Virus record (IMG/VR): IMGVR_UViG_3300042945_003354
Coordinates: 34,464 to 98,463 of that record
DNA: 64,000 nucleotides
From: a virus
Reading direction: 5' to 3' (one strand)
Below the pieces are notes generated by a model that had not been told where the DNA came from, searched no databases, and was given only the letters and a program-made list of their open reading frames with translations. Positions 1 to 8,126 of the stretch are shown here, piece by piece; position 1 is the stretch's first letter; every line of letters begins with the position of its first letter. Position numbers and translations under genes: made by a program.

Positions 1-1
1 C

Positions 2-664
2 GTCAACCACACCGGGACTCCTGACACGGACTACAAGTGCGCGGCGGCCCACACGCAAGTCGAGGCCACCACGAACACGAACACGACCCAGCTATTCGTG
101 GCTCTGGACGCTGGCACCGCTGGTAACGCTCTCGTCACCACGGAGGCGGGCACGCATACGTCCTTCGGCGCGGCCACGCTCGCCGGCGGCACCGACCCGA
201 CCGTCGAGGGCGAAGTGAAGATCGGCGTCTCTGCTGCCACCTGCCTCGACAACCTCAAGGCCGCGGTCAACAAGGACGCCGGCCACGGCACCCTCTACTT
301 CGCTGCGGCGGCCCACACGCAGTTCACGGCGACGACCAACTCGGACACCACGCAGCTGTTCGTGGCCAGCGTGGGTGCATACACCGGCGCAGGCGGCAAC
401 GGTCTCACCGTGTCGGACACCTCGTCCACCCTGACCTGGAGCGTGGCGACACTCGCTGGCGGTCTGGATGGCATCCTCGTCAACGAGATGGTCGACAGCA
501 CCAACCTCGCGGACACCGACGAGGACGGACTCATTCAGAACCTCACCCTTCGCTCCGACGCAGAGGTCATCACCGGCGGCAACTCGCTCATCCTGTCCAT
601 CCGCGGCGGATCCACTGCGACCACGGACGTGAAGGACGTGGACATCGAATACAGCGTCATCTAG
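2..664 (+). CDS. Repeat-domain phage structural-type protein (3' part only)
   Basis: The frame is open from the window edge to the TAG at 662-664, so only about the last 220 residues are present. Two related blocks are visible: AHTQVEATTNTNTTQLFVA near the edge and AHTQFTATTNSDTTQLFVA about 85 residues later. Each is followed by a Gly/Thr-rich stretch closing with ATLAGG. A repeat of this kind (a 'LDNL.AA' helix, a beta-rich stretch and a terminal LAGG) is familiar from tailed-phage virion proteins, so a fibre, decoration or tail appendage protein is likely. It is the only plus-strand gene in this part of the window and ends at a strong terminator. Function is inferred from composition and repeat style only. 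Confidence 0.6.
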   Translation, partial: VNHTGTPDTDYKCAAAHTQVEATTNTNTTQLFVALDAGTAGNALVTTEAGTHTSFGAATLAGGTDPTVEGEVKIGVSAATCLDNLKAAVNKDAGHGTLYFAAAAHTQFTATTNSDTTQLFVASVGAYTGAGGNGLTVSDTSSTLTWSVATLAGGLDGILVNEMVDSTNLADTDEDGLIQNLTLRSDAEVITGGNSLILSIRGGSTATTDVKDVDIEYSVI

Positions 665-684
665 TCCAGCAGGCTGAAACATTC

Positions 685-720
685 AAGGCGCCGGTCTCTC
701 GCGAGACCGGCGCCTTTTGT
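685..720 (+). terminator. Rho-independent terminator after the plus-strand repeat protein
   Basis: A perfect 14-bp stem (685-698 with 703-716) has a 4-base TCGC loop and a T run at 715-718, 20 bases after the stop codon. It lies between two converging genes. The T run is on the plus strand, so it mainly serves the left-hand gene. Confidence 0.9.
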
Positions 721-753
721 TTCTACGCGATAGTGTCAACCGATCGGGGCTCG

Positions 754-1161
754 TTATTTGCTTCCTCCCCAGATTCCGTCCCCTGCTAGCCTTCTATCCC
801 GGTCTGCGTGCACTTCGTGTAAGTGCAACTTCCTCCGTATCTCGTCGCGCTCCGCGAACTTCGATGAGTAAGGGCGCTTGCCTTTGAGCGCGACAGAGAG
901 CTGCCGGTTGAGTTCGTCGAGCGCGACATCGCCCTCACGTTCAGCGGTCTGCACGTAATCCAGCATCCCGTCCACCTGCGGCAGGATTGCCAAGATCAGC
1001 TTGTCCCGGGTGCGCCAGTCGTCCGGATCCATTCCGAGCGCAAGCATCGCAGTGACGGCGATCGCGCTCGAGGCAGAGACGCCTTCTTCGTTGTCGAGTC
1101 GCCACACGCTACCTGACTTGCCTCGCCGAACTGCGAAGGGATTGGTTTTTGGTTTGCTCAT
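754..1161 (-). CDS. Hypothetical protein, last gene of the replication operon
   Basis: A 135-residue protein of unknown function. Its ATG (1159-1161) overlaps the TGA of the DnaB-type helicase gene in an ATGA, so it is probably translationally coupled to it. The N-terminus is basic (MSKPKTNPFAVRRGKSGSVW). The middle is helical, and the C-terminal half is highly charged with an RRKLHLHEVHADRDRR stretch. No Cys cluster, membrane segment or catalytic motif is visible. A helicase-accessory or DNA-binding role would fit the position but is only inference. Confidence 0.75.
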   Translation of the reverse strand: MSKPKTNPFAVRRGKSGSVWRLDNEEGVSASSAIAVTAMLALGMDPDDWRTRDKLILAILPQVDGMLDYVQTAEREGDVALDELNRQLSVALKGKRPYSSKFAERDEIRRKLHLHEVHADRDRRLAGDGIWGGSK

Positions 1162-3629
1162 GCTGTCTTTGCTGTGAATCGCTGGAACCGGAACTCCCGG
1201 CGCACTTGAATGTTGTTTCCCTCGCCCTTTCTGGCCTTGCACAGGCAGAACAGCTGGTCATCGAGGAACATGCTGCGAGGCATGTCCGCCTTGCCGCGCT
1301 CTGCCGCCACGATGCCGGCCTTGTCGATCGTGTTGGTGACGCCGATCACGGCGACCATGTTCTTGCCGAGCCCCTTGCTGATGCCTATGTCGTTGATCGT
1401 CAGTATGCGCTTGAGCTGTGCATCGTTGACCGCCTGGGCCAGGAGCAGCGTCGGGATTCCGGAGCGGTCCGCAAACTTCACGCCGCTGTTGGCTGACTGC
1501 TCCCAGAGCATTGCCCGCTCCGAGGTGCCGCCGTGCTTGCCGCCCGGCGCGGCGTCCGCCACCGAGCCCAGCCAGTCCAGACACACCCAGGTCGGGTCGT
1601 GTCCCATCTTGGACTTGTAGATCATGCACTCCCGCTCCAGCAGCATCTGCAGGTTCATCCCGTCATCCGGGGAGACCTTGTGGATGCGCGTGCGCTCGAG
1701 GAACTTTGCCAGCACCTCGTCCACCTTCTTGATGCGATACATGGACGCGGGGTTGCTCATGACCGCCTGCCGTATCTGCGCGACGTTCTCGCAGTCCTGC
1801 ACGACGTTGATCGGGATACCGGCCGCGTTGGACACCGTGCGCACGGCATACTCACGCGGGTGCAGCTCCGTGGTCACAATCAACGGCCAGCCGTGGTTGT
1901 GGCTGGCCTCCCACCAGGCGCACTGCCCCGCGGCGATCGAGTTGTGCGTAATGGAGAAATCACCCAGCAGGTAGCGACGATCCGGTCCTTCCACGCTGAA
2001 ACCGTAGTAGTCACCTTCCCCTAGACTTTCCACGGAGAACCCATTGGTCAGCGGATTTTTGATCTGCCGCCTGGTCGGCGGCGTCACCCTTTTTACAGGC
2101 AACACCACGTCGCCGTAAGGCTGTATGAGCGCGCGCCAGCTGGTGCAGTCGACATCAAACCCACGCGTTACGCGAGGACTGGACACCGTGACCGAGTATC
2201 CCAGCGAACGACCCAGAAACGCCACAGCGTTCACTAGGTCTTCCTGCGTGTTTGAAAACTCCCAGCCGGACTTCGCGACGCACCCGTCGGAATCAAGCAA
2301 CCCAGCCAGCAGTGCTGCCCTCTCGTCGATGGAGGCGACCAGAAAATGAGCCGGAACATGCTTATTACGGATCAGTCCCAATTTGCGCAGAGCCGCCTTG
2401 AAACCGCCAGTGATGGAAATCTTTTCGCAACGATCCGGGTCGTCCGGACGGCGCACGCATGTCCACCCGGCGGATTCGACTATTTCCCGAAGCATCCGCT
2501 CGCATCCTGGCTTGCTGATTTCTGGGTGCCACTTGCACCCGTCGCCTAACCAAAATCCCAGCAGGTAAGGTGGGATTTCCAACGGAGACGCCTGCTGCGG
2601 AAACACCACGATCCCGGCTTGCACCCACTTGGTGACATGCCGAAACTTTTTGCTGCTCGCCAGATAGTCGTCCAGCGGGACATCAATCAGTGTTCCACTG
2701 CGCGCAGCTACGCCGCGAGAGGACCTCACCGTCCTCTTTCCTATGTTGGTGACAGCCAGAGTCAGCGTGTGGCTGCGGTTGACAACGACAGGTTCGGCCG
2801 ACCGCAGAGGGGTGATCCGGAACATCTCTTCTCTTCCGCGGACAAGCTCGGTGACTTTTCTCGGGGTCGAGTCGGGTCCCATGAGCAGGTCGCCTACGAC
2901 GACATCTTCGACTGCCTTAGTAATACCGTCATACATCAGTATTCGAGTCCCCTTGCTGTAGCACTTGCCGCCGCCTGTGCCCCCGAAGAGCAGGTAGCAC
3001 TCGTTGGGGCCCCATCCGCCGTTCAGGCACTCGTCCAGCCCTGTGATGCCTGTGGGGCGCCTCAGCGTGCGTTCGAGGATCTGACTGCCGGCGAACGCCT
3101 GCATGGGGTCCTCCGCGCCTTCTGCGACCGCCTGGGCCGCGGCGGAGAGGGACCGCTGCATCTCGACGATCTGCCCGGGTACATCGGGAATCACGTCCCG
3201 CCGGAGCACCAACGCGGCTTTCTTCGCGCGGATGCTGCCATACCAGGCCTCGAAGTAGGGCCGGATGCAGTAGTGCTGCTCGCAGAACGATGGGTCCTGC
3301 AGTTCCTTGATTAACTTCACAGCGATCGCGACGATCTCGTCATCGGAGCTTTCCGTCTTCGCGGCGACCTCCAGGTAGGTGCGCAGGAACTCGTAGGTCG
3401 GCGGGCACGGCACCTGGTGCCCGATGACGTGCATGATCTTCACGGCGCTGGTCAGGGCCGCCACGATCAGCGAGTGCTCTTCCCGCTCGAAGTCATCATC
3501 CGTCACCGGGACGCTGAGCATCGCTGCGCGCATCAGCGGATCGTGCATCATCGCGTGCAGCAGGTAGAACGCGTAGGTGTCGCGGTTGTCCGCGAGCCAC
3601 TGCTTCATCTCATCTGTGATCTGGGCCAT
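1158..3629 (-). CDS. DnaB-type replicative helicase with an intein in the P-loop
   Basis: The 823-residue precursor has an N-terminal helical domain (about 1-180) and a RecA-like motor domain. The Walker A sequence GGTGGGK ends at residue 222 and its Ser resumes at residue 564. Between them lies a 341-residue intein (223-563). After splicing the helicase would be about 482 residues, the usual DnaB size. Further support is the Walker B-like VCLDWLG and the LLLAQAVND segment typical of DnaB-family helicases. The family unwinds DNA ahead of the replication fork as a hexameric ring. The gene starts 2 bases after the stop of the preceding small gene. Without splicing the P-loop is broken and the helicase should be inactive. 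Confidence 0.93.
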   Translation of the reverse strand: MAQITDEMKQWLADNRDTYAFYLLHAMMHDPLMRAAMLSVPVTDDDFEREEHSLIVAALTSAVKIMHVIGHQVPCPPTYEFLRTYLEVAAKTESSDDEIVAIAVKLIKELQDPSFCEQHYCIRPYFEAWYGSIRAKKAALVLRRDVIPDVPGQIVEMQRSLSAAAQAVAEGAEDPMQAFAGSQILERTLRRPTGITGLDECLNGGWGPNECYLLFGGTGGGKCYSKGTRILMYDGITKAVEDVVVGDLLMGPDSTPRKVTELVRGREEMFRITPLRSAEPVVVNRSHTLTLAVTNIGKRTVRSSRGVAARSGTLIDVPLDDYLASSKKFRHVTKWVQAGIVVFPQQASPLEIPPYLLGFWLGDGCKWHPEISKPGCERMLREIVESAGWTCVRRPDDPDRCEKISITGGFKAALRKLGLIRNKHVPAHFLVASIDERAALLAGLLDSDGCVAKSGWEFSNTQEDLVNAVAFLGRSLGYSVTVSSPRVTRGFDVDCTSWRALIQPYGDVVLPVKRVTPPTRRQIKNPLTNGFSVESLGEGDYYGFSVEGPDRRYLLGDFSITHNSIAAGQCAWWEASHNHGWPLIVTTELHPREYAVRTVSNAAGIPINVVQDCENVAQIRQAVMSNPASMYRIKKVDEVLAKFLERTRIHKVSPDDGMNLQMLLERECMIYKSKMGHDPTWVCLDWLGSVADAAPGGKHGGTSERAMLWEQSANSGVKFADRSGIPTLLLAQAVNDAQLKRILTINDIGISKGLGKNMVAVIGVTNTIDKAGIVAAERGKADMPRSMFLDDQLFCLCKARKGEGNNIQVRREFRFQRFTAKTA
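1941..2963 (-). other. LAGLIDADG intein inserted at Lys|Ser of the helicase Walker A motif
   Basis: The element encodes 341 residues, from Cys223 (codon 2961-2963) to Asn563 (codon 1941-1943), and is followed by extein Ser564. Block A begins CYSKGTRILM. A block-B-like NRSHTLTL carries the conserved His. Two LAGLIDADG motifs, YLLGFWLGDG (355-364) and LLAGLLDSDG (440-449), retain the acidic residues expected for nuclease activity. The C-terminal splice block ends in HN|S. All residues needed for splicing are present, so it looks like an intact, potentially mobile mini-gene. Confidence 0.93.
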
Positions 3630-3631
3630 GT

Positions 3632-3832
3632 TTACGCAGCCTCCTTGATGTAGTCCGAGGCCATCTTCTCACTCACTCCGCAGAGGACGGGCGTTTGATA
3701 CGCTGGCGAGCCGACGGTCTCATACACCGTGTAGGTTTTGAGCAGCACGACTTTGGTGTTCGACCATTTCTTCGTGACGGGACACTGCTCCGCTTCGTAG
3801 GTTCTGTCCCGCTCGTAGGTGAGCCTCTTCAT
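3632..3832 (-). CDS. Small hypothetical protein upstream of the helicase gene
   Basis: A 66-residue basic protein starting MKRLTYERDRTYEAEQCPVT. The ATG at 3830-3832 overlaps the TGA of the upstream gene in an ATGA, and this junction decides the start over a longer possible frame. It contains two Cys residues but no recognisable zinc motif. It ends 2 bases before the helicase start and is almost certainly co-transcribed and co-translated with it. Function unknown. Confidence 0.7.
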   Translation of the reverse strand: MKRLTYERDRTYEAEQCPVTKKWSNTKVVLLKTYTVYETVGSPAYQTPVLCGVSEKMASDYIKEAA

Positions 3833-4446
3833 TTGGGTTGGTTCTTTCGTTTGTTGAATTGTGCAGCCACACGTTCGTAGAGCACCCCGCGGTGCGCCAG
3901 CCACTTGGTCACGCGGCGGTCGGCCGACATCATCGCCAGGAGTTCCTGTGCCATGTAGAACATCGACTCCATGTCCATCCGGTGAACCGCGATGAGGTAG
4001 CGCACCTCGACCGGGTAGGACGTGGCGGTGGTGACGTCGGTCACGCCGGCCCGCTCCAGCTCCTGCCGCATCCGGGTGAACTCGAAGTCGCGACGCTCCA
4101 GGAACAGCTTGGCGCTGCGCTTGTCCACCACGACCTCGTAGGGCACCTGCAGGTAGTTGCTGAGCGCCTTGGTGAGATACTTCGACGAGAACAGCATGTT
4201 CGGCATGGGGCCGTCCGGATGCTTGTTGAACTTCGCCCAGTCGAATATCGCCTCCATCAGGATGTCCGGCTGCACGTCCCAGTCGTGCACGACGCTCGCC
4301 ATCTTCTCGATACGAGGCAGCATCAGCGAGCGTAGGCGCCGTTCGTCCAGCTTGCCGTGATGCCCGGCGTCCTCGAGCAGCTTGGCCTTCTGGTAGATGT
4401 AGTTGTCGAGGAGCCGCGTGACGAGGGTTGGGTCAATGTCCGGCAT
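3829..4446 (-). CDS. Hypothetical helical protein, possible helicase loader or replication accessory
   Basis: A 205-residue, mostly helical protein with no Cys cluster and no P-loop. Position is the only functional clue: it sits two genes upstream of the DnaB-type helicase, a common place for a helicase loader or primosome protein, but no loader motif can be seen. The start MPDIDPTL at 4446 overlaps the end of the preceding gene by 14 bases. An in-frame ATG at 4482 would lengthen the overlap to 50 bases and is less likely. It ends in a basic NKRKNQPK tail. Confidence 0.75.
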   Translation of the reverse strand: MPDIDPTLVTRLLDNYIYQKAKLLEDAGHHGKLDERRLRSLMLPRIEKMASVVHDWDVQPDILMEAIFDWAKFNKHPDGPMPNMLFSSKYLTKALSNYLQVPYEVVVDKRSAKLFLERRDFEFTRMRQELERAGVTDVTTATSYPVEVRYLIAVHRMDMESMFYMAQELLAMMSADRRVTKWLAHRGVLYERVAAQFNKRKNQPK

Positions 4447-4642
4447 TCTTGGTCTTCTGTTTGGACCTGGTGACTTGTCCAATGTTTGCGCGGTCGAACT
4501 TTATGCGACGTTTGGCGCCGTTCGGAAACACTCCGTGGACTTCGAAGCGCTCGATGCGCCACTCTGGATCGTCGAAAGTTTCACGAATTCTGTCCAATGT
4601 CCGTTCGATGGTCCTGCAGTCTTTTTGTGGGTCTTCTTTCAT
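4433..4642 (-). CDS. Small hypothetical protein
   Basis: A 69-residue charged protein starting MKEDPQKDCRTIERTLDR. Its ATG overlaps the TGA of the zinc-ribbon reading frame upstream in an ATGA. An N-terminal amphipathic helix is followed by a short beta-like segment (WRIERFEVHGVF) and a basic tail. No family recognised. Confidence 0.65.
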   Translation of the reverse strand: MKEDPQKDCRTIERTLDRIRETFDDPEWRIERFEVHGVFPNGAKRRIKFDRANIGQVTRSKQKTKNAGH

Positions 4643-4860
4643 GGTGGTGTCGTGGATGTTGATTTACCGCGTCGACGCTCAGCTTCGGGTGCGTGCTCAA
4701 GGCACGGCCAGACATTTCCGCAGTCACCGCAGCGTCCAGTCTGTGGGCACCGGATCTTCGGATGATGCGCCCCGCTGCGATGAAAGCCGCACTCGCAACA
4801 GGCAACCTCTTCACGGTGTCACTGTCGACCCACGAGCCGGTCGTAAGTCCTGTTGCTCAT
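4639..4860 (-). pseudogene. Small zinc-ribbon gene interrupted by an in-frame TGA
   Basis: The ATG at 4858-4860 overlaps the TGA of the RecU-like gene (ATGA). The same frame ends at a TGA (4639-4641) that overlaps the ATG of the next gene (ATGA). Both junctions match operon style, but codon 14 (4819-4821) is TGA. Downstream of it the frame encodes a convincing Cys-rich protein with EVACCECGF, RCPQTGRCGDCG and NVWPCLEHAP segments. There is no ATG, GTG or TTG after the internal stop that could restart this part. It may be a broken gene, a sequencing error, or a gene needing stop-codon readthrough. Confidence 0.6.
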
Positions 4861-5666
4861 GCTGCGCCGACCAGACCCAGCAGGTCCGGTCGGAGTTTGT
4901 TGGCCCTCGGCGGAATGTGCCACTTGACTGGAATTCCCAGCTCCTGCGCCAGCTGCCTGGTCAACCCGGGGAATTCGGTGTCCTTCTCCTTGCATTCAGC
5001 GAACTGCGCCCATCCCGCGGCCCATCCGTCAGCGCCATCAAGTATCGGCATGGCCACCGTGAACGCAGGCTCGTAGAACGTGCGACCCAGGCGCGCGTTG
5101 AAGTGAATCAGCACGTAGCAGTCCACGTTGAACCGGCTGCGCTTGAGCATGTGTCGCAACTGCTTCTGCTTGATCTTGTCGTTCTGGATGCGGAAGGACG
5201 GCTGGCTGCAGACCTTGGCCTCGATGATGAACTGCCGTCCGCTGGAGCGCACGCCTTCGAAGTCCGGCAGGCTCGGCACCGGCAGCCAGGCGTCGTCCAC
5301 CATGCTGACCATCGTGCCGTAGCGACCCATCGTCAGGCTGCCGTCCTTCTCGAGCCGCTTGGCCTCGTTCATCAGCAGCTCCTCCAGCTCCTTGCCGTTC
5401 CCGCCCAGGTGGCGCGGCGGCGAGTATGGGTCACGCGAGGCGACGGTGTCGTGGATGAACTGCAGCACATCGCCGACGTCGGCCTCGGCTTCGAGCAGCA
5501 ACCCGGATGGTAAACTGCTCTGGATGACGTCGTCCCCGTAGGCAACGAACGTCAGGTGGCCGCAGCGGAGTGTGTCCAGTTCGTAGTGGAACCGCGCGTC
5601 GGACCTCCACAGCAGCTCCGCCGCCTTTTCGAACAGGCTTTTCTTGGGAGCCGCAGGCTTAGCCAC
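4857..5666 (-). CDS. RecU-like Holliday junction resolvase (PD-(D/E)XK nuclease)
   Basis: A 269-residue protein. The central block LPDFEGVRSSGRQFIIEAKV followed by SFRIQNDKIKQKQLRHM and YVLIHFN matches the RecU pattern: nuclease core Asp135, Glu149 and Lys151, then the SF..I....QL.HM element. RecU-family enzymes cut four-way junctions made during recombination. An N-terminal extension of about 90 residues precedes the GKELEELL helix where RecU homologues begin. The start is taken as GTG at 5664-5666 because AGGAGG lies just upstream; it overlaps the preceding stop by 8 bases. It fits the recombination genes in this operon (Mre11/Rad50, SF2 helicase). The family call rests on motif order only. 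Confidence 0.75.
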   Translation of the reverse strand: MAKPAAPKKSLFEKAAELLWRSDARFHYELDTLRCGHLTFVAYGDDVIQSSLPSGLLLEAEADVGDVLQFIHDTVASRDPYSPPRHLGGNGKELEELLMNEAKRLEKDGSLTMGRYGTMVSMVDDAWLPVPSLPDFEGVRSSGRQFIIEAKVCSQPSFRIQNDKIKQKQLRHMLKRSRFNVDCYVLIHFNARLGRTFYEPAFTVAMPILDGADGWAAGWAQFAECKEKDTEFPGLTRQLAQELGIPVKWHIPPRANKLRPDLLGLVGAA

Positions 5667-5874
5667 GGGGCGCCTCCTCCTGCGTGAACGCTGCAATGCG
5701 CTCACCGAGCACGACCGAATACTGGTCCATGATCTTCGACTGCCGTATGAGGCGTTCCTGTTCTTCCGCTGGCAGCGTCGGAAAGACGTCTCCACGTCCG
5801 AACGCATTCAGCTTTTCGAGCTTTTCATCCAGATCTTGTTTTTCTGTCACGACTCTCTGTTGATGTGGTTTCAT
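5659..5874 (-). CDS. Small hypothetical helical protein
   Basis: A 71-residue, highly charged protein (MKPHQQRVVTEKQDLDEKLE...) predicted to be helical or coiled. The end of the gene contains the ribosome binding site and overlaps the GTG start of the RecU-like gene. No obvious Shine-Dalgarno precedes its own ATG. It probably belongs to the same transcript as the helicase upstream, whose stop is 12 bases away. Function unknown. Confidence 0.6.
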   Translation of the reverse strand: MKPHQQRVVTEKQDLDEKLEKLNAFGRGDVFPTLPAEEQERLIRQSKIMDQYSVVLGERIAAFTQEEAPRG

Positions 5875-5885
5875 GTGTTGTGTGA

Positions 5886-7388
5886 TTAAATGGTTGTAAC
5901 CGCTGTTTGCTCGTAAGCCCCCAGCACGATTTCTCGCGCGCGTTCAGACGTCGCCACGAACTCGATGTCGTAGCCGATCTCCTCGTATGCTTTGTGCCGC
6001 GCCCAGCACTCCCCGATGATGCCGGAGTACGGAGGGTTGCTGCGCGTCTCCTGCTCCGCGTCGCGGCACTCGAACATGAAGTCGACCATCACGCCGTAAT
6101 TCTTGCCGGGGCGGCACTGCAGCAGCCGGCCCGGCTTCTGAATCGCCGTCGTGTTCGCCCCGCCGCCGGCCAGATTCACCACCACCTTCAGGTCCGGAAA
6201 AGTCAGCCCCTGCACGTAGATGTTGCTCGCGAGCACGCGGATGATCGAGCCGTCGGCAATCCTGCGTGTGACGCTGTCGCGCTCTTTGTCCGTCATGCGT
6301 TTGGCCATGGCGATGGTGCCCCACGGCGGCATGGCGTGCTCAAGGTAGAACTCGGCTTGCTTCTCGTCGCGGATGAACGCCATGGTCTGCCAGTCCTGCG
6401 GAATCACCTCGTCCACGATCTTCTTCACCAGCGCCGCGGTGCGGGAGGATTCAGTCAGCAGCCGCTGATACACCACCGCGCGGTCCACCATGCGCCCCGG
6501 CACCGTGTCCTTGCTGAACGGGATCTTCACGAAGATGACCTTCAGCGGCGCAATGGCGCCCCAGGCGACGGCCTCGCGGTAGGTGACGTTCGATATCACC
6601 GGCCCGATGATCCCCTCGATCAGACGGTCCTTCTTGTCGAACCGGCCTTTCAGCGTGGCGCCGAACCCATACTTCCGGGCACGGACGAACGCGGTCACCT
6701 TGGGCATGCGCTCATCCGACACCACTGCGTGCGGCTCGTCGATGATCAGCAGCTCGGTCGCGTCCGGATCCATCTTGTCCAGCGAGTCGACGGAGCAGAT
6801 CGTGATGTCGTCCGACTGCTTGGAGTTGCGGCTGCCGGTGTAGACTCCTTTGATCTCGCGCCCAGGAATGGCATCCTTGAAGTGCGCGAAGAGCTGCTTG
6901 CACAAGTCCACGCCGGGGGCGGTGATCACCGTCATCGCCTTCGGGAACGCTTTGCAGATGGCGGACATTCCAAAACTCTTCCCAAATCTGGTTGGAGCGC
7001 CGATCAAGCCGGAGTCGCCGCACATCAGAGCGTCCATGATCCAGCGCTTCTGGAACCCGCGCAGCCCTGGCAGGGCTGTCAGGAAGTTCGGATGGTCCAG
7101 CACCTTTGGGCGCACATCCTGCACGACCACCGTGTGTCCCAGCTCGACGAGATGCTGCCGTAAAACTTTCCAGAAGCCCTGATGGCTGAGCAGCGCCGCC
7201 CGCCCATCCACGGAGGTCATGTTGAACATCGGCTCCGTGATTGTCTCGAACCTCGTGCGACCGCGATCGAAAATCATCTCGCGGTATTGCAGGGTCAGGA
7301 ATTCCCGCACGAGCGGATGGTCTGGCAGCACAGTCAGGCCGCCTTCGTCCCTGGCTATGACGAAATGGGTAGATTCATTCTTCTTCAC
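5886..7388 (-). CDS. SF2 DNA helicase, UvsW/DEAD-like
   Basis: A 500-residue ATPase. A Q-like element (LRGFQKRWI, about 109-117) precedes Walker A IGAPTRFGKS (129-138), motif II LLIIDEPH (213-220), motif III-type FGATLKGR (242-249) and a motif VI-like QKPGRLLQ in the C-terminal half. The order and the GRLLQCRPGK arrangement resemble phage UvsW-type and restriction-type helicases, which remodel recombination and replication forks. It sits in a recombination operon with RecU-like and Mre11/Rad50 genes. The short N-terminal domain (1-100) resembles nothing I recognise. The exact biological role within SF2 is inferred. Confidence 0.85.
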   Translation of the reverse strand: MKKNESTHFVIARDEGGLTVLPDHPLVREFLTLQYREMIFDRGRTRFETITEPMFNMTSVDGRAALLSHQGFWKVLRQHLVELGHTVVVQDVRPKVLDHPNFLTALPGLRGFQKRWIMDALMCGDSGLIGAPTRFGKSFGMSAICKAFPKAMTVITAPGVDLCKQLFAHFKDAIPGREIKGVYTGSRNSKQSDDITICSVDSLDKMDPDATELLIIDEPHAVVSDERMPKVTAFVRARKYGFGATLKGRFDKKDRLIEGIIGPVISNVTYREAVAWGAIAPLKVIFVKIPFSKDTVPGRMVDRAVVYQRLLTESSRTAALVKKIVDEVIPQDWQTMAFIRDEKQAEFYLEHAMPPWGTIAMAKRMTDKERDSVTRRIADGSIIRVLASNIYVQGLTFPDLKVVVNLAGGGANTTAIQKPGRLLQCRPGKNYGVMVDFMFECRDAEQETRSNPPYSGIIGECWARHKAYEEIGYDIEFVATSERAREIVLGAYEQTAVTTI

Positions 7389-7974
7389 TTAGGTTTGCAA
7401 ATTGTTCATCGGCCTGCGCCGGCGACTCCAGCGGCAGATCGCCGCTGGGTTCTTTTTCGTCCACAGAGCGCAGCTCGAACCGTCCGTAATCACGCGCGTG
7501 TCCCCACTCGGATATCCCAAGATGCGCGCCGATATGCAGCAGCATCTCGTCGAACTCTTGCTCATCTGGCGCCCGGGTGAATCGTCCTCCGCCGTCGGTG
7601 TTCGGAGGGATGTGCTTGGACAGGGTGAACTGCACGTCGAGCGTCTGCCCGGTGGACAGCGACTCGAACTTTTCCGTCAGCATCTGTCCCGCGCGCTTGA
7701 ACTTTCGGTTGTAGGCCGACGTGCGCTTCACCGAATACCAGCGGCAGGGGATGATGGCACTCACAGCCACGTCACTCAGGTGCAGCGCGTCGCGGGCCTC
7801 CAGGAACGCCCACTCCCATCGCGGCATGTCCATGTAGATGTAGCAGCGATCTGGATCGCACCCCTGCGGAGGCTTCAGCACGCGGTTGAACACCCGCTTC
7901 GGGTCTTTGCGGTCGTTGTTGTGTTTCGCCGCGAGCAGCGGAGTGAGGAGACGAAGACGTCGGTTAATCAGCAT
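7375..7974 (-). CDS. Hypothetical protein, first gene after the repeat region
   Basis: A 199-residue protein starting MLINRRLRLLTPLLAAKHNN. A conserved-looking core includes CYIYMDMPRWEWAF and HLGISEWGHARDYGRFEL. The latter resembles segments in phage proteins of unknown function. It overlaps the helicase gene by 14 bases. It is the first gene downstream of an intergenic stretch carrying four 9-base repeats and a possible promoter, so its transcript probably reads through to position 754. Confidence 0.7.
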   Translation of the reverse strand: MLINRRLRLLTPLLAAKHNNDRKDPKRVFNRVLKPPQGCDPDRCYIYMDMPRWEWAFLEARDALHLSDVAVSAIIPCRWYSVKRTSAYNRKFKRAGQMLTEKFESLSTGQTLDVQFTLSKHIPPNTDGGGRFTRAPDEQEFDEMLLHIGAHLGISEWGHARDYGRFELRSVDEKEPSGDLPLESPAQADEQFANLSEEE

Positions 7975-8016
7975 GGTGGCAATCGTTGAGCAACTGGCGC
8001 AATCTGGCAAGGCCCA

Positions 8017-8078
8017 TGTAGGCGTTCTGTGGGCGTAACATTTTAACCGCCTGGACTTTGTAGGCGTCCTGTAGGCGT
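8017..8078. repeat. Four 9-base repeats in two helically phased pairs
   Basis: TGTAGGCGT occurs at 8017-8025, 8059-8067 and 8070-8078, and TGTGGGCGT at 8028-8036. Within each pair the starts are 11 bases apart, and the two pairs are 42 bases apart, close to four helical turns. They lie between a terminator and the first gene of the left operon. A minus-strand TAAAAT box sits between the pairs. This looks like a protein-binding array (operator or origin iterons). Confidence 0.6.
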
Positions 8079-8096
8079 GCTAGGTAAACAACGAGA

Positions 8097-8124
8097 AGCG
8101 GCGGCCCCTTTCGGAGCCGCCGCT
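8097..8124 (-). terminator. Hairpin terminator with the recurrent TTTACCT tail
   Basis: A 9-bp GC stem (8097-8105 with 8116-8124) directly follows the stop of the gene at 8127. On the minus strand it continues CTTCTCGTTGTTTACCT, a variant of the tail seen at three other terminators in this window. Confidence 0.7.
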
Positions 8125-8126
8125 GG

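Noticed and set aside
4581-4814. A 77-codon minus-strand frame from a GTG at 4814
   Set aside because: It overlaps the zinc-ribbon frame and the next gene out of frame, and lacks the ATGA junctions that mark the real frame.
5907-7163. A 418-codon plus-strand frame opposite the SF2 helicase
   Set aside because: The helicase motifs on the minus strand explain the region fully; the other frame is an Arg/His-rich shadow.
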